DNA of 22,470 bases from Candidatus Omnitrophota bacterium. Its GTDB lineage: Bacteria; Omnitrophota; Gorgyraeia; Gygaellales; Profunditerraquicolaceae. The stretch spans positions 1 to 22,470 of the forward strand of contig JAPLLM010000121.1 in assembly GCA_026387555.1 (NCBI GenBank), read 5' to 3'. The position numbers were made by a program, and so were the translations under genes. Shown piece after piece: positions 7,014 to 13,692 of this stretch. The stretch's first letter is position 1; every line of letters begins with the position of its first letter. The notes under the pieces were generated by a model. That model was not told the DNA's origin, ran no database searches, and was given only the letters and a program-made list of their open reading frames with translations.

Positions 7014-7072
7014 CCCATTCGCCAAAATACGCTCAGGGTCATCCTGAGCGAGCAAAGCGAGTCGAAGGATGA
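7010..7072 (+). repeat. Dispersed structured repeat, copy 2
   Basis: This 63-base element matches 1351-1419 with a 6-base shorter centre. It has the same paired arms ATGACCC/GGGTCAT and TCATCCT/AGGATGA. Its second to fourth bases give the TGA stop of the upstream gene (7011-7013), and its end GGATGA gives the ATG at 7069 of the downstream gene. The GGAGG present in copy 1 is absent here, so the downstream start has no strong Shine-Dalgarno. Confidence 0.85.
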
Positions 7073-7572
7073 TCCGGCAATTTGTCCCGCAAGAAACTTG
7101 TCTTAAGTGCCAGGGTTGCTGCAGGTTCAGGGAGCAGGATTCCGTTTGGAGTCCCTGTCTTTTGGATGAAGACATCCAAGTTCTCTTAGACCATAAAATT
7201 CCTCCGGCAACCCTCTCTCTGGATAAAAAAATTGTCCCCGTGCCTAATCCGCAAGGAGGAGATTACCTTTGCGCCTTCCTCGATGCCGCAACCAATAAGT
7301 GCCTGGTTTATGGCTTTCGCCCCTTTGAGTGCCAACTCTATCCGTTCTTATTATCTTTGCGCCAGAAGAAGGTCTATCTGACCGTAGATTTGAATTGTCC
7401 TTACGCCAAAGAAAAACTTAATTCTCAAGAATTTAAGGATTACGTAGAATATTTGAGCGATTTTCTTAATGCCCCTGCCCAGGTGGAGTTACTTAAGGAG
7501 AATCCCCATCTGCTTGCTGCGTATGAAGACGTTCTGGATGTGATCGAACTTAATCCGCCCGATGAAGCTTAA
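7069..7572 (+). CDS. YkgJ-type CxxCxxCC cysteine-cluster protein
   Basis: This 167-residue protein of the YkgJ family is thought to bind zinc or an iron-sulfur cluster. C11, C14, C17 and C18 form the N-terminal C-x2-C-x2-CC motif, followed by LCAFLDAATNKCLVYGFRPFECQLYPF, the typical second cysteine region with the RPxxC core, and a further Cys in LNCPYA. Function in the family is not settled. The start codon lies at the end of the dispersed repeat, yet the cysteine motif is at the normal distance from it. The end overlaps the DUF2156 gene by 11 bases, so the two are probably coupled. Confidence 0.85.
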   Translation: MIRQFVPQETCLKCQGCCRFREQDSVWSPCLLDEDIQVLLDHKIPPATLSLDKKIVPVPNPQGGDYLCAFLDAATNKCLVYGFRPFECQLYPFLLSLRQKKVYLTVDLNCPYAKEKLNSQEFKDYVEYLSDFLNAPAQVELLKENPHLLAAYEDVLDVIELNPPDEA

Positions 7573-8452
7573 AAGCATCTCGCTTAAAGACAAAGCCATA
7601 TTCACACAACATCTGAAATACTCCCGCCATGAACTGGCGGTTTATTCCTTTGCCGACATATTTATCTGGAAAGGCCTGTTCGATATTTCCTGGGTTGTTA
7701 TCGACGGGAATCCCTGCATATTTTTTAAGGACAACTTCGGGACCTTTTTATATCTGCCGCCGCTGGGTAAAAAGTTTAGCCCGGAAGCTGTTTTGAGTTC
7801 TTACAATATCGCAGCCAGCCTTAACAAAAATCCGGAAGTTACGCGCATCGAAAACATAGAAGAAGAGGAGATCGCGTCTTATCGAGGGCTCGGGTTTAAA
7901 TGTTCGCTTAAGTCGCAAGATTACCTGTGTCTGCGCAAAGATTTGGTGAGCTTAAGCGGGAATAAATTGAAGTCGCAGCGCTGGGCCAGGAATTATTTTC
8001 TCAACCACTATAAATTTGAGTTTTCTCCGCTTTTGCCCAAAGATAAACAAGGGTGTTTGAGCTTGTATGATTCATGGATGGGTATGCGTAAAGCGGGAAA
8101 TTCCGGGCACGTCTATCAGGGGATGATGGAGGATAGTAGAATTGCGCTGCAAGTAGCCCTGGCAAATTACAGCGTTTTGAATTTAAAAGGTACTGCGGTC
8201 AGGATCAATAAAAAAATCCGCGGCTTTACCTTCGGTTATGAGTTGAATAAAGATACTTTCTGTATTTTGTATGAAGTCACCGATCTATCAGTTAAGGGTT
8301 TGGCGCAATTTATATTTTCCCGCAATTGCGCGGAGCTTAAAGGATACAAATATATAAATGTAATGGATGACTCGGGACTCGAAAATCTGAAAAAGGTAAA
8401 GTTAGCATATAAACCGGTAAAGCTTGTTCCGGCGTACATCGCCAAAAAATGA
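7562..8452 (+). CDS. DUF2156-type (phosphatidylglycerol lysyltransferase C-terminal-like) protein
   Basis: This 296-residue soluble protein looks like the tandem-GNAT DUF2156 domain found at the C terminus of MprF-type aminoacyl-phospholipid synthases, here without the membrane flippase part. Supporting pieces are the N-terminal SRHELAVYSFADIFIWKG, FLYLPPLG, IENIEEE...YRGLGFKCSLKSQDYLCLRKDLVSLSGNKLKSQRWARNYF around residues 100-145, and the C-terminal INVMDDSGLENLKKVKLAYKPVKLVPAYI. The acceptor is unknown; stand-alone members need not act on lipids. It follows the cysteine-cluster gene with an 11-base overlap and overlaps the exonuclease gene by four bases (ATGA). Confidence 0.8.
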   Translation: MKLKSISLKDKAIFTQHLKYSRHELAVYSFADIFIWKGLFDISWVVIDGNPCIFFKDNFGTFLYLPPLGKKFSPEAVLSSYNIAASLNKNPEVTRIENIEEEEIASYRGLGFKCSLKSQDYLCLRKDLVSLSGNKLKSQRWARNYFLNHYKFEFSPLLPKDKQGCLSLYDSWMGMRKAGNSGHVYQGMMEDSRIALQVALANYSVLNLKGTAVRINKKIRGFTFGYELNKDTFCILYEVTDLSVKGLAQFIFSRNCAELKGYKYINVMDDSGLENLKKVKLAYKPVKLVPAYIAKK

Positions 8453-9270
8453 ATAGAGACCTTAACGAAGTAGAGATCACTATATTCGATACCGAGACTA
8501 CGGGGTTGGACCCGGCAGGAGGGGACCGGATAGTCGAGATCGCCGCTATCCGTTTCAAGGGTAAGGATAAACTTGCTACCTTCCAGTCTTTGATCAATCC
8601 CGACAGAAAGATTTCCGAGGCGGCATTCGCGGTAAATAAGATCTCGGATGAAATGTTAAAAGGCGCTCCTCGTATACCCGAGGTTATGCCAAAGTTTCTG
8701 GAATTCATCAAAGGCAGCTGTTTGTGTTCGTACAACGCCGGTTTTGACCTGGAGTTTTTAAATAATGAACTGAAGGTCATGGGTAAAGACGGGCTTAAAG
8801 ATATCGTGGTCGTTGATATCCTCAAAATGGCCCGGCGCATGCTCCCCGGCCAGGAGCGCTACGCGCTCTGGTTCGTGGCGGATAAGCTGGGCATACGCTT
8901 GAAGCAGGAGCACCGTGCCTTTTCCGACGTGGAGATGACCGTGGAAGTATTTGAGCGTCTTAAAGAGATCATGGAGCGCAAAGGCATTCTTGATTTTGCC
9001 AGTTTCTCCCGGCTCTTTGGCATCGAGCCGTATTTTCTGGATAATCTTAATAGCCAGAGGATCTCCGAGATCCAGGAAGCGATAGGTCTGGGGGTGCATA
9101 TACAAATAAAATACCTTTCGGTCTCGGGAGCAGCGGTAACCGAAAGAGAAGTAATGCCTAAAGAAATAAAGCAGGAAAACGGCCGCAGTTATTTGGTGGG
9201 ATATTGCTGCTTGAAAAAGGAAGAGCGTACATTTAGAGTCGATGGCATACTACACCTGGAAGTCATATAA
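8449..9270 (+). CDS. DnaQ-type 3'-5' exonuclease fused to a WYL-like C-terminal domain
   Basis: Residues about 8-180 form a DEDDh exonuclease like the polymerase III proofreading subunit. FDTETTGLD provides Asp14 and Glu16, SYNAGFDLEFL provides Asp100, and EHRAFSDVEMT provides His155 and Asp160, so all five catalytic residues are present. Residues about 205-273 resemble a WYL domain: IQIKYLSVSGAAVTEREVMP, an NGRSYLVGYC strand and RTFRVDGILHLEVI at the end. WYL domains usually sense nucleic-acid ligands in transcription regulators of DNA damage and phage defence. A linker of about 25 residues separates the two. The gene starts on the ATGA of its upstream neighbour and overlaps pabB by 29 bases. 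Whether it proofreads, repairs or defends is not shown by context. Confidence 0.8.
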   Translation: MNRDLNEVEITIFDTETTGLDPAGGDRIVEIAAIRFKGKDKLATFQSLINPDRKISEAAFAVNKISDEMLKGAPRIPEVMPKFLEFIKGSCLCSYNAGFDLEFLNNELKVMGKDGLKDIVVVDILKMARRMLPGQERYALWFVADKLGIRLKQEHRAFSDVEMTVEVFERLKEIMERKGILDFASFSRLFGIEPYFLDNLNSQRISEIQEAIGLGVHIQIKYLSVSGAAVTEREVMPKEIKQENGRSYLVGYCCLKKEERTFRVDGILHLEVI

Positions 9271-10603
9271 GTCAGACAAGAGCCCTTTGGAAATTTTCCG
9301 GGCCTTAAAAGGCGGGAGGAATTGTTTTTTCTTAGACTCAAGCCTTGCGGCCAATTATTCATTGGGCAGATATTCTTTTCTAGGGATAAATCCTTTTAAA
9401 ACCTTCTCTGCCAAGAACCGGGATAGATTGGGCGCGTTGCGGGAGGAACTTGAGAAATATAAAATCGAAGGGCCCAGAAATTCTCCTCCTTTTTTGGGCG
9501 GGGCAGTCGGATATCTGGCTTATGACGCGGGATTCCTGCTTGAAAAAAGGCTTAAGCGGCATATCAAGGACGATTTAAAGATCCCGGACCTGTTTTTTGC
9601 CTTTTATAATACCGTGATCATCGTCGACCATTTCAAAAAAATATTCGGAATATTCGCACTGGGTTTTCCCGAAAAACGATCAAGCCTGCAGGAAGCGCTA
9701 GCCAGGGAGAATATCGCAAAGCTTGAGAAACTTATTTTTGAGAATACCCCAGATGATAATATGGGAAAGACAATAAAAACTGCACAGCCTCAATCTAACT
9801 TCAGCAAAGCCAAATATATCGCCGCAGTGAAGACCGCCAAGGAGTACATCAAAGACGGGGATATATATCAGGTAAATCTTTCGCAGCGTTTTTCCAGCCG
9901 GACGAACCTAGGCGCAACCGAAATTTACGAGCGGCTGCGCATGCATTCTCCGGCTTATTTCGGGGCGTATTTTGATCCCGGGCCCTTTCAGATAATCAGC
10001 TCTTCTCCGGAAAGATTTCTATCCTTACGCAAGGATATTGTAATCACCCGGCCGATGAAAGGAACGCGCCCCCGTTCGTCCGACGAGACAGAAGACAGCA
10101 GGCTAAAAAATGACCTCTTGGCCAGCCCTAAGGATAAAGCAGAGCTGATGATGATCGTGGACTTGGAACGTAATGACCTGGGCCGGGTTTGCAATTACGA
10201 TTCGGTCAAGGTTGAGACGCTTAGGGAATTGGAAGAATATAATACTGTTTTTCAGACTACGGCGAATATTTACGGGAAGCTTTATAAAGGGAAGGACCGC
10301 ATTGACCTGCTGCGCGCCTGTTCTCCGGGGGGCTCCATCACCGGTTGCCCCAAAATAAGGGCTATGGAGATAATCGAAGAATTAGAGCCGTCCCGCCGGG
10401 GGATCTATACCGGAGCGCTGGGTTATCTTAGTTTTTCCGGAGATATGGATTTTAATGTTCTCATCCGCACCATTTTAAAAAACAAAGATAAGATCTATTT
10501 TGGAGTCGGAGGCGGGATAGTCGCCGATTCTAACCCCGAAGAAGAATATAATGAGACCCTGGTCAAGGCAGAAGGAATAATGCGCGCGCTTTCGGCTAAA
10601 TGA
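9242..10603 (+). CDS. pabB: Aminodeoxychorismate synthase component I (PabB)
   Basis: PabB converts chorismate and ammonia to 4-amino-4-deoxychorismate for folate. The 453-residue protein has the chorismate-binding fold. It contains IKDGDIYQVNLSQRF, SSPERFL, the PMKGT motif with Lys273, LMMIVDLERNDLGRVC, LLRACSPGGSITGCPKIRAMEIIEELEP and VGGGIVADSNPEEEYNE. The lysine in PMKGT marks PabB; anthranilate synthase (TrpE) usually has Ala there. No PabA amidotransferase lies in the window, so it must be elsewhere or ammonia is used. The ATG at 9242 lies inside the exonuclease gene and lacks a clear Shine-Dalgarno. Its product overlaps pabC by four bases. Confidence 0.93.
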   Translation: MAYYTWKSYKSDKSPLEIFRALKGGRNCFFLDSSLAANYSLGRYSFLGINPFKTFSAKNRDRLGALREELEKYKIEGPRNSPPFLGGAVGYLAYDAGFLLEKRLKRHIKDDLKIPDLFFAFYNTVIIVDHFKKIFGIFALGFPEKRSSLQEALARENIAKLEKLIFENTPDDNMGKTIKTAQPQSNFSKAKYIAAVKTAKEYIKDGDIYQVNLSQRFSSRTNLGATEIYERLRMHSPAYFGAYFDPGPFQIISSSPERFLSLRKDIVITRPMKGTRPRSSDETEDSRLKNDLLASPKDKAELMMIVDLERNDLGRVCNYDSVKVETLRELEEYNTVFQTTANIYGKLYKGKDRIDLLRACSPGGSITGCPKIRAMEIIEELEPSRRGIYTGALGYLSFSGDMDFNVLIRTILKNKDKIYFGVGGGIVADSNPEEEYNETLVKAEGIMRALSAK

Positions 10604-11355
10604 AAAACTACCCGTTGACCTTTGGAGTGTTTGAGAGTATGCGTAGCCTTAACGGCAAGATAATACGTCTTAATGCGCATTTAGAGAGGCTTAAAAAGGG
10701 GTGCGCGGCATTAAAGATCAAGCTTCCCGTATCCGTAAATAAATTAAAAAATGAGATTGAAACAGGGGCAGCAAATTCCGGGCTTGGCGATAAGTATATC
10801 CGTCTCTCTGTTTGGCTGGAGGGCGGTAAAAGCGGATACGCGGTTTTAATTAAAAAATATACGCCGTATCCTTTATCAAAACACCGTAAAGGGTTTTGGG
10901 CTCAAGCCGCTTCCTGTCGCCAGAATGAGAACTCGTTTTTGGCGCAGGTTAAGGCTATTGAGCGTTCCTTGTATGAGCAGAGTTTTCTAAGGGCGAAGGC
11001 CAAGGGTTTCGACGAAGCCATAATCTTAAATTCCCGCGGTTACGTTGGGGAAGGGTCGCGCAGCAATATATTCATGGTTAAAGACGGAGAATTGTTTACA
11101 CCAAGCGTTGAATGCGCCTGTCTTGACGGGATAACCAGGAGGCTGGTCTTGGATTTAGCTAAAAAAGCGAGGATCAAATTTTTTGAGACCAAATTAACCT
11201 TAAAAGACATAGAGGATGGCGACGAGGCGTTCTTAACTAATTCTTTAATGGGTGTAATGCCCTTGGTTTCAATAAACAATATAAAAATCGGAAACGGCAA
11301 GGCGGGAAAATTGACCAAATGGTTTATAAAAAAATACAGCTCTCTTTTAAAATAA
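10600..11355 (+). CDS. pabC: Aminodeoxychorismate lyase-like, class IV aminotransferase fold
   Basis: PabC is a pyridoxal-phosphate enzyme that splits aminodeoxychorismate into p-aminobenzoate and pyruvate. The 251-residue protein shows the class IV aminotransferase plan: GVFESMRSLNGKIIRLNAHLERL at the start, Lys118 in QVKAIERSLYEQ as the likely PLP lysine, DEAIILNSRGYVGEGSRSNIFMV, and LDGITRRLVLDLA at the cofactor phosphate. Branched-chain and D-amino-acid aminotransferases share this fold, but the ATGA overlap with pabB supports PabC. The end overlaps the annotated start of the HypF-like gene by 37 bases. Confidence 0.88.
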   Translation: MKNYPLTFGVFESMRSLNGKIIRLNAHLERLKKGCAALKIKLPVSVNKLKNEIETGAANSGLGDKYIRLSVWLEGGKSGYAVLIKKYTPYPLSKHRKGFWAQAASCRQNENSFLAQVKAIERSLYEQSFLRAKAKGFDEAIILNSRGYVGEGSRSNIFMVKDGELFTPSVECACLDGITRRLVLDLAKKARIKFFETKLTLKDIEDGDEAFLTNSLMGVMPLVSINNIKIGNGKAGKLTKWFIKKYSSLLK

Positions 11356-12398
11356 AGAAATCAGTGTTGGCATTTGGCTCGCAAACCAAAAATACGGTTT
11401 GTTTTGCCAGCGGTAAGGCAGCTTATGTTAGCCATGTGCATCTGGATTTAACAGATCCTAATGATTTAGCTTCTTTTGAAAAAGATATTCGTTTCTTTTT
11501 AAAGAAAAAGCCAAATGTTATCGCCTACGACCTTCACCCGGAATATCAGTCTACCAAATCCGCTTTGCGCCTGACGCCTAACACCTATCGCTTCATTCCG
11601 GTTCAACATCACCACGCGCATATCGCCAGCTGTATGGCGGAAAACGGATTAAAGAATCAGAAAGTAATCGGAGTTGCTTTTGATGGGACTGGCCTGGGCG
11701 CGGATAATCATATTTGGGGCGCGGAATTTTTGATCTGTGACTATAGGTCCTTCAAAAGAGCGGGGCATCTTAAAGAAATCCCTCTTTTGGGAGGGGAGCG
11801 GGCGATCTTAGAGCCGTGGCGCTTGTCCGCATTCTGGCTCGACGGTAAACTTCAGGGTATAGATAAGAAAAAGTGGGTTCTTCTAAAGAAGATTCGGGAT
11901 AAAGGTATAAATTCGCCTTTGGCCAGCAGTATGGGCAGGTTCTTTGATGCGGCCGCAAGCTTAATACTTGGCAAAAAAAGGGCGAGGTTTGAGGCAGAGC
12001 TGGCGATAGCGTTAGAAAAAATAGCCGTTCATCCCAAAACCAAAGTTCAGGGCTACAAATTCAAAATATTAAAAGACAATGCAGGATATATCATTGACCC
12101 TGTCGAAGTTTTTAAGGGCATAACCAGGGATTTAAAATCCGGGAGGCCTAAGGGAGAAATTTCCTTTCGTTTTCATTTAAGTGTTGCCGAAATGATCTCG
12201 AGGATGAGTTTAGCTTTACGCCGCGATACGGGGATCAGTAAAGTAGCCTTGTCCGGCGGGGTATTTCAAAATAGCCTTTTACTTCGTTTGAGCTTAGGGC
12301 TATTATATGAAGAAGGATTCGCGGTGCTTTTGCACAAAAACTTAAACGCTAATGATTCCGGCCTTTCATTGGGCCAAGCAATAATCGCGGGGTCTTAG
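11319..12398 (+). CDS. hypF: HypF-like carbamoyltransferase, Kae1-like domain only
   Basis: HypF makes the carbamoyl donor for the cyanide ligands of the [NiFe]-hydrogenase active site. Normal HypF is about 750 residues: acylphosphatase, two zinc fingers, YrdC-like and Kae1-like domains. This protein has only the last, in 359 residues. Visible motifs are FGSQTKNTVCF, AYDLHPEYQSTK, QHHHAHIASCMAEN with the metal ligands His97 and His101, VAFDGTGLGADNHIWGAEF, GGERAILEPWR, SSMGRFFDAAASL, ALSGGVFQN and NANDSGLSLGQAI. The start falls exactly at the domain border, so this is a clean domain loss or split rather than a broken end. ATG 11319 overlaps pabC by 37 bases; GTG 11364 would avoid that and still keep the domain. 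Placement before hypC and hypD supports hydrogenase maturation over the tRNA-modifying relative TsaD. Confidence 0.88.
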   Translation: MVYKKIQLSFKIKKSVLAFGSQTKNTVCFASGKAAYVSHVHLDLTDPNDLASFEKDIRFFLKKKPNVIAYDLHPEYQSTKSALRLTPNTYRFIPVQHHHAHIASCMAENGLKNQKVIGVAFDGTGLGADNHIWGAEFLICDYRSFKRAGHLKEIPLLGGERAILEPWRLSAFWLDGKLQGIDKKKWVLLKKIRDKGINSPLASSMGRFFDAAASLILGKKRARFEAELAIALEKIAVHPKTKVQGYKFKILKDNAGYIIDPVEVFKGITRDLKSGRPKGEISFRFHLSVAEMISRMSLALRRDTGISKVALSGGVFQNSLLLRLSLGLLYEEGFAVLLHKNLNANDSGLSLGQAIIAGS

Positions 12399-12407
12399 GA
12401 AAAAATT

Positions 12408-12617
12408 ATGTGTTTAGCTATCCCGATGAGGGTAAAGAAGATCAAGGAAAATTTTGCCGAAGTCGAAAGCGGCCGGCTGATACGTACCATCAATATCCAG
12501 ATGCTCCCGCATATCAAAATAAATGATTTTGTTTTGGTGCACGCGGGCTTTGCTATTGAAGTGCTTGACCCTAAAAAGGCAAAAGAGACCTTAAGGATCA
12601 TCAATGAAATACATTGA
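12408..12617 (+). CDS. hypC: Hydrogenase maturation chaperone HypC
   Basis: HypC is a small chaperone that, with HypD, carries the Fe(CN)2CO unit to the hydrogenase large subunit. The 69-residue protein begins MCLAIPMRV, with the essential Cys2, and continues as a small beta-barrel (DFVLVHAGFAIEVLDPKKAKETL). An AGGA at 12397-12400, overlapping the hypF stop, serves as ribosome binding site. It overlaps hypD by 14 bases. Confidence 0.95.
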   Translation: MCLAIPMRVKKIKENFAEVESGRLIRTINIQMLPHIKINDFVLVHAGFAIEVLDPKKAKETLRIINEIH

Positions 12618-13692
12618 CGAATTCCGGAACAAAAAACTGATCGCTAGCGCAGCCCAGCGGATACGCCAACTTATGCCGCGCAAGCAATTGACCATTATGG
12701 AGGTCTGCGGAACGCACACCATGAATTTCTGTCGGTTCGGGCTTAAAGACCTTTTGCCGGAAAACCTGCATTTTATCCCCGGGCCGGGTTGCCCGGTCTG
12801 CGTCAGCCACCAGAATTATATCGACGCCGCGATCAGGCTTGCCCGCAGGGATGATGTCATAATCGTTACTTTCGGGGATATGCTGCGCGTTCCGGGTACT
12901 AATTCCAGCCTGGAGAAAGAAAGGGCCAGAGGCGGGCATATCCGCATCGCTTATTCTCCCCTGGATACATTAAAAATTGCGCGCCTTAATCCCGGCAAAA
13001 AGGCAGTTTTTCTCGGGGTTGGTTTCGAAACCACTGCTCCTACCATAGCCCTAAGCATTATTCAGGCGAAGAAGGAGAAGATAAAAAATGTCTCATTCTT
13101 TGTCTCTTTGAAATTAATGCCTCCGGTAATGAAGCATCTCTTGAATGACGAAAGGTTAAGGCTCTCCGGATTTCTCTGCCCGGGCCATGTATCCAGCATC
13201 ATAGGAACAAAACCGTACGAATTTATCCCCCGGGATTTCGCTGTCCCCTGCTGCGTCGCTGGGTTTGAGCCTCTGGATATTTTGGAAGGGATACTTATGC
13301 TTTTAAAACAGATCAGACAAAATAAGCCTATGGTGGATAATCAGTATTCACGCGTAGTCAGAGCAAAAGGTAACCTTGAAGCGCGCAAGATTATCTCACG
13401 CGTATTTACTCCGGCAGCTGCGTATTGGCGGGGGATGGGCAAAATTCCCGGAAGCGGGCTTAAGATAAGGGATGCATTCAGTGAATTTGACAGCGAAAAA
13501 GTATTTTCCATCAAACCGGCAAGCGGTAAGGAGCCGGAAACCAAATGCAAATGCGCCGATGTTTTAAAAGGGTTGATCATTCCTAAAGAGTGTCCGCTTT
13601 TTGCCAGGGCCTGCGTGCCGGATAAGCCTTTAGGCCCGTGCATGGTTTCAATGGAGGGAGCATGTAATGCGTACTATAGATACCGCGGTTAA
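12604..13692 (+). CDS. hypD: Hydrogenase maturation factor HypD
   Basis: HypD is a [4Fe-4S] protein that, together with HypC, assembles the Fe(CN)2CO centre using cyanide delivered by HypE. The 362-residue protein is full length. It has MEVCGTHTM (Cys35), GPGCPVC (Cys63 and Cys66), GFETTAPT and CPGHVSSIIG. A cysteine-rich C terminus (KCKCADVL...ECPLFARAC...GPCMVSMEGAC) holds the cluster ligands. The start overlaps hypC. Its end overlaps the next gene by 26 bases, unusual for a gene of unrelated function. hypE follows only at 22050. Confidence 0.96.
   Translation: MKYIDEFRNKKLIASAAQRIRQLMPRKQLTIMEVCGTHTMNFCRFGLKDLLPENLHFIPGPGCPVCVSHQNYIDAAIRLARRDDVIIVTFGDMLRVPGTNSSLEKERARGGHIRIAYSPLDTLKIARLNPGKKAVFLGVGFETTAPTIALSIIQAKKEKIKNVSFFVSLKLMPPVMKHLLNDERLRLSGFLCPGHVSSIIGTKPYEFIPRDFAVPCCVAGFEPLDILEGILMLLKQIRQNKPMVDNQYSRVVRAKGNLEARKIISRVFTPAAAYWRGMGKIPGSGLKIRDAFSEFDSEKVFSIKPASGKEPETKCKCADVLKGLIIPKECPLFARACVPDKPLGPCMVSMEGACNAYYRYRG

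Noticed and set aside
9242..10603. Anthranilate synthase TrpE instead of PabB
   Set aside because: The PMKGT motif has the Lys typical of PabB, and pabC follows with an ATGA overlap.
11319..12398. TsaD (tRNA t6A synthesis) or a NodU-type carbamoyltransferase
   Set aside because: QHHHAHIASCMAEN, the GTGLGADNHIWGAEF pattern and NDSGLSLGQA fit HypF best, and hypC and hypD follow directly.
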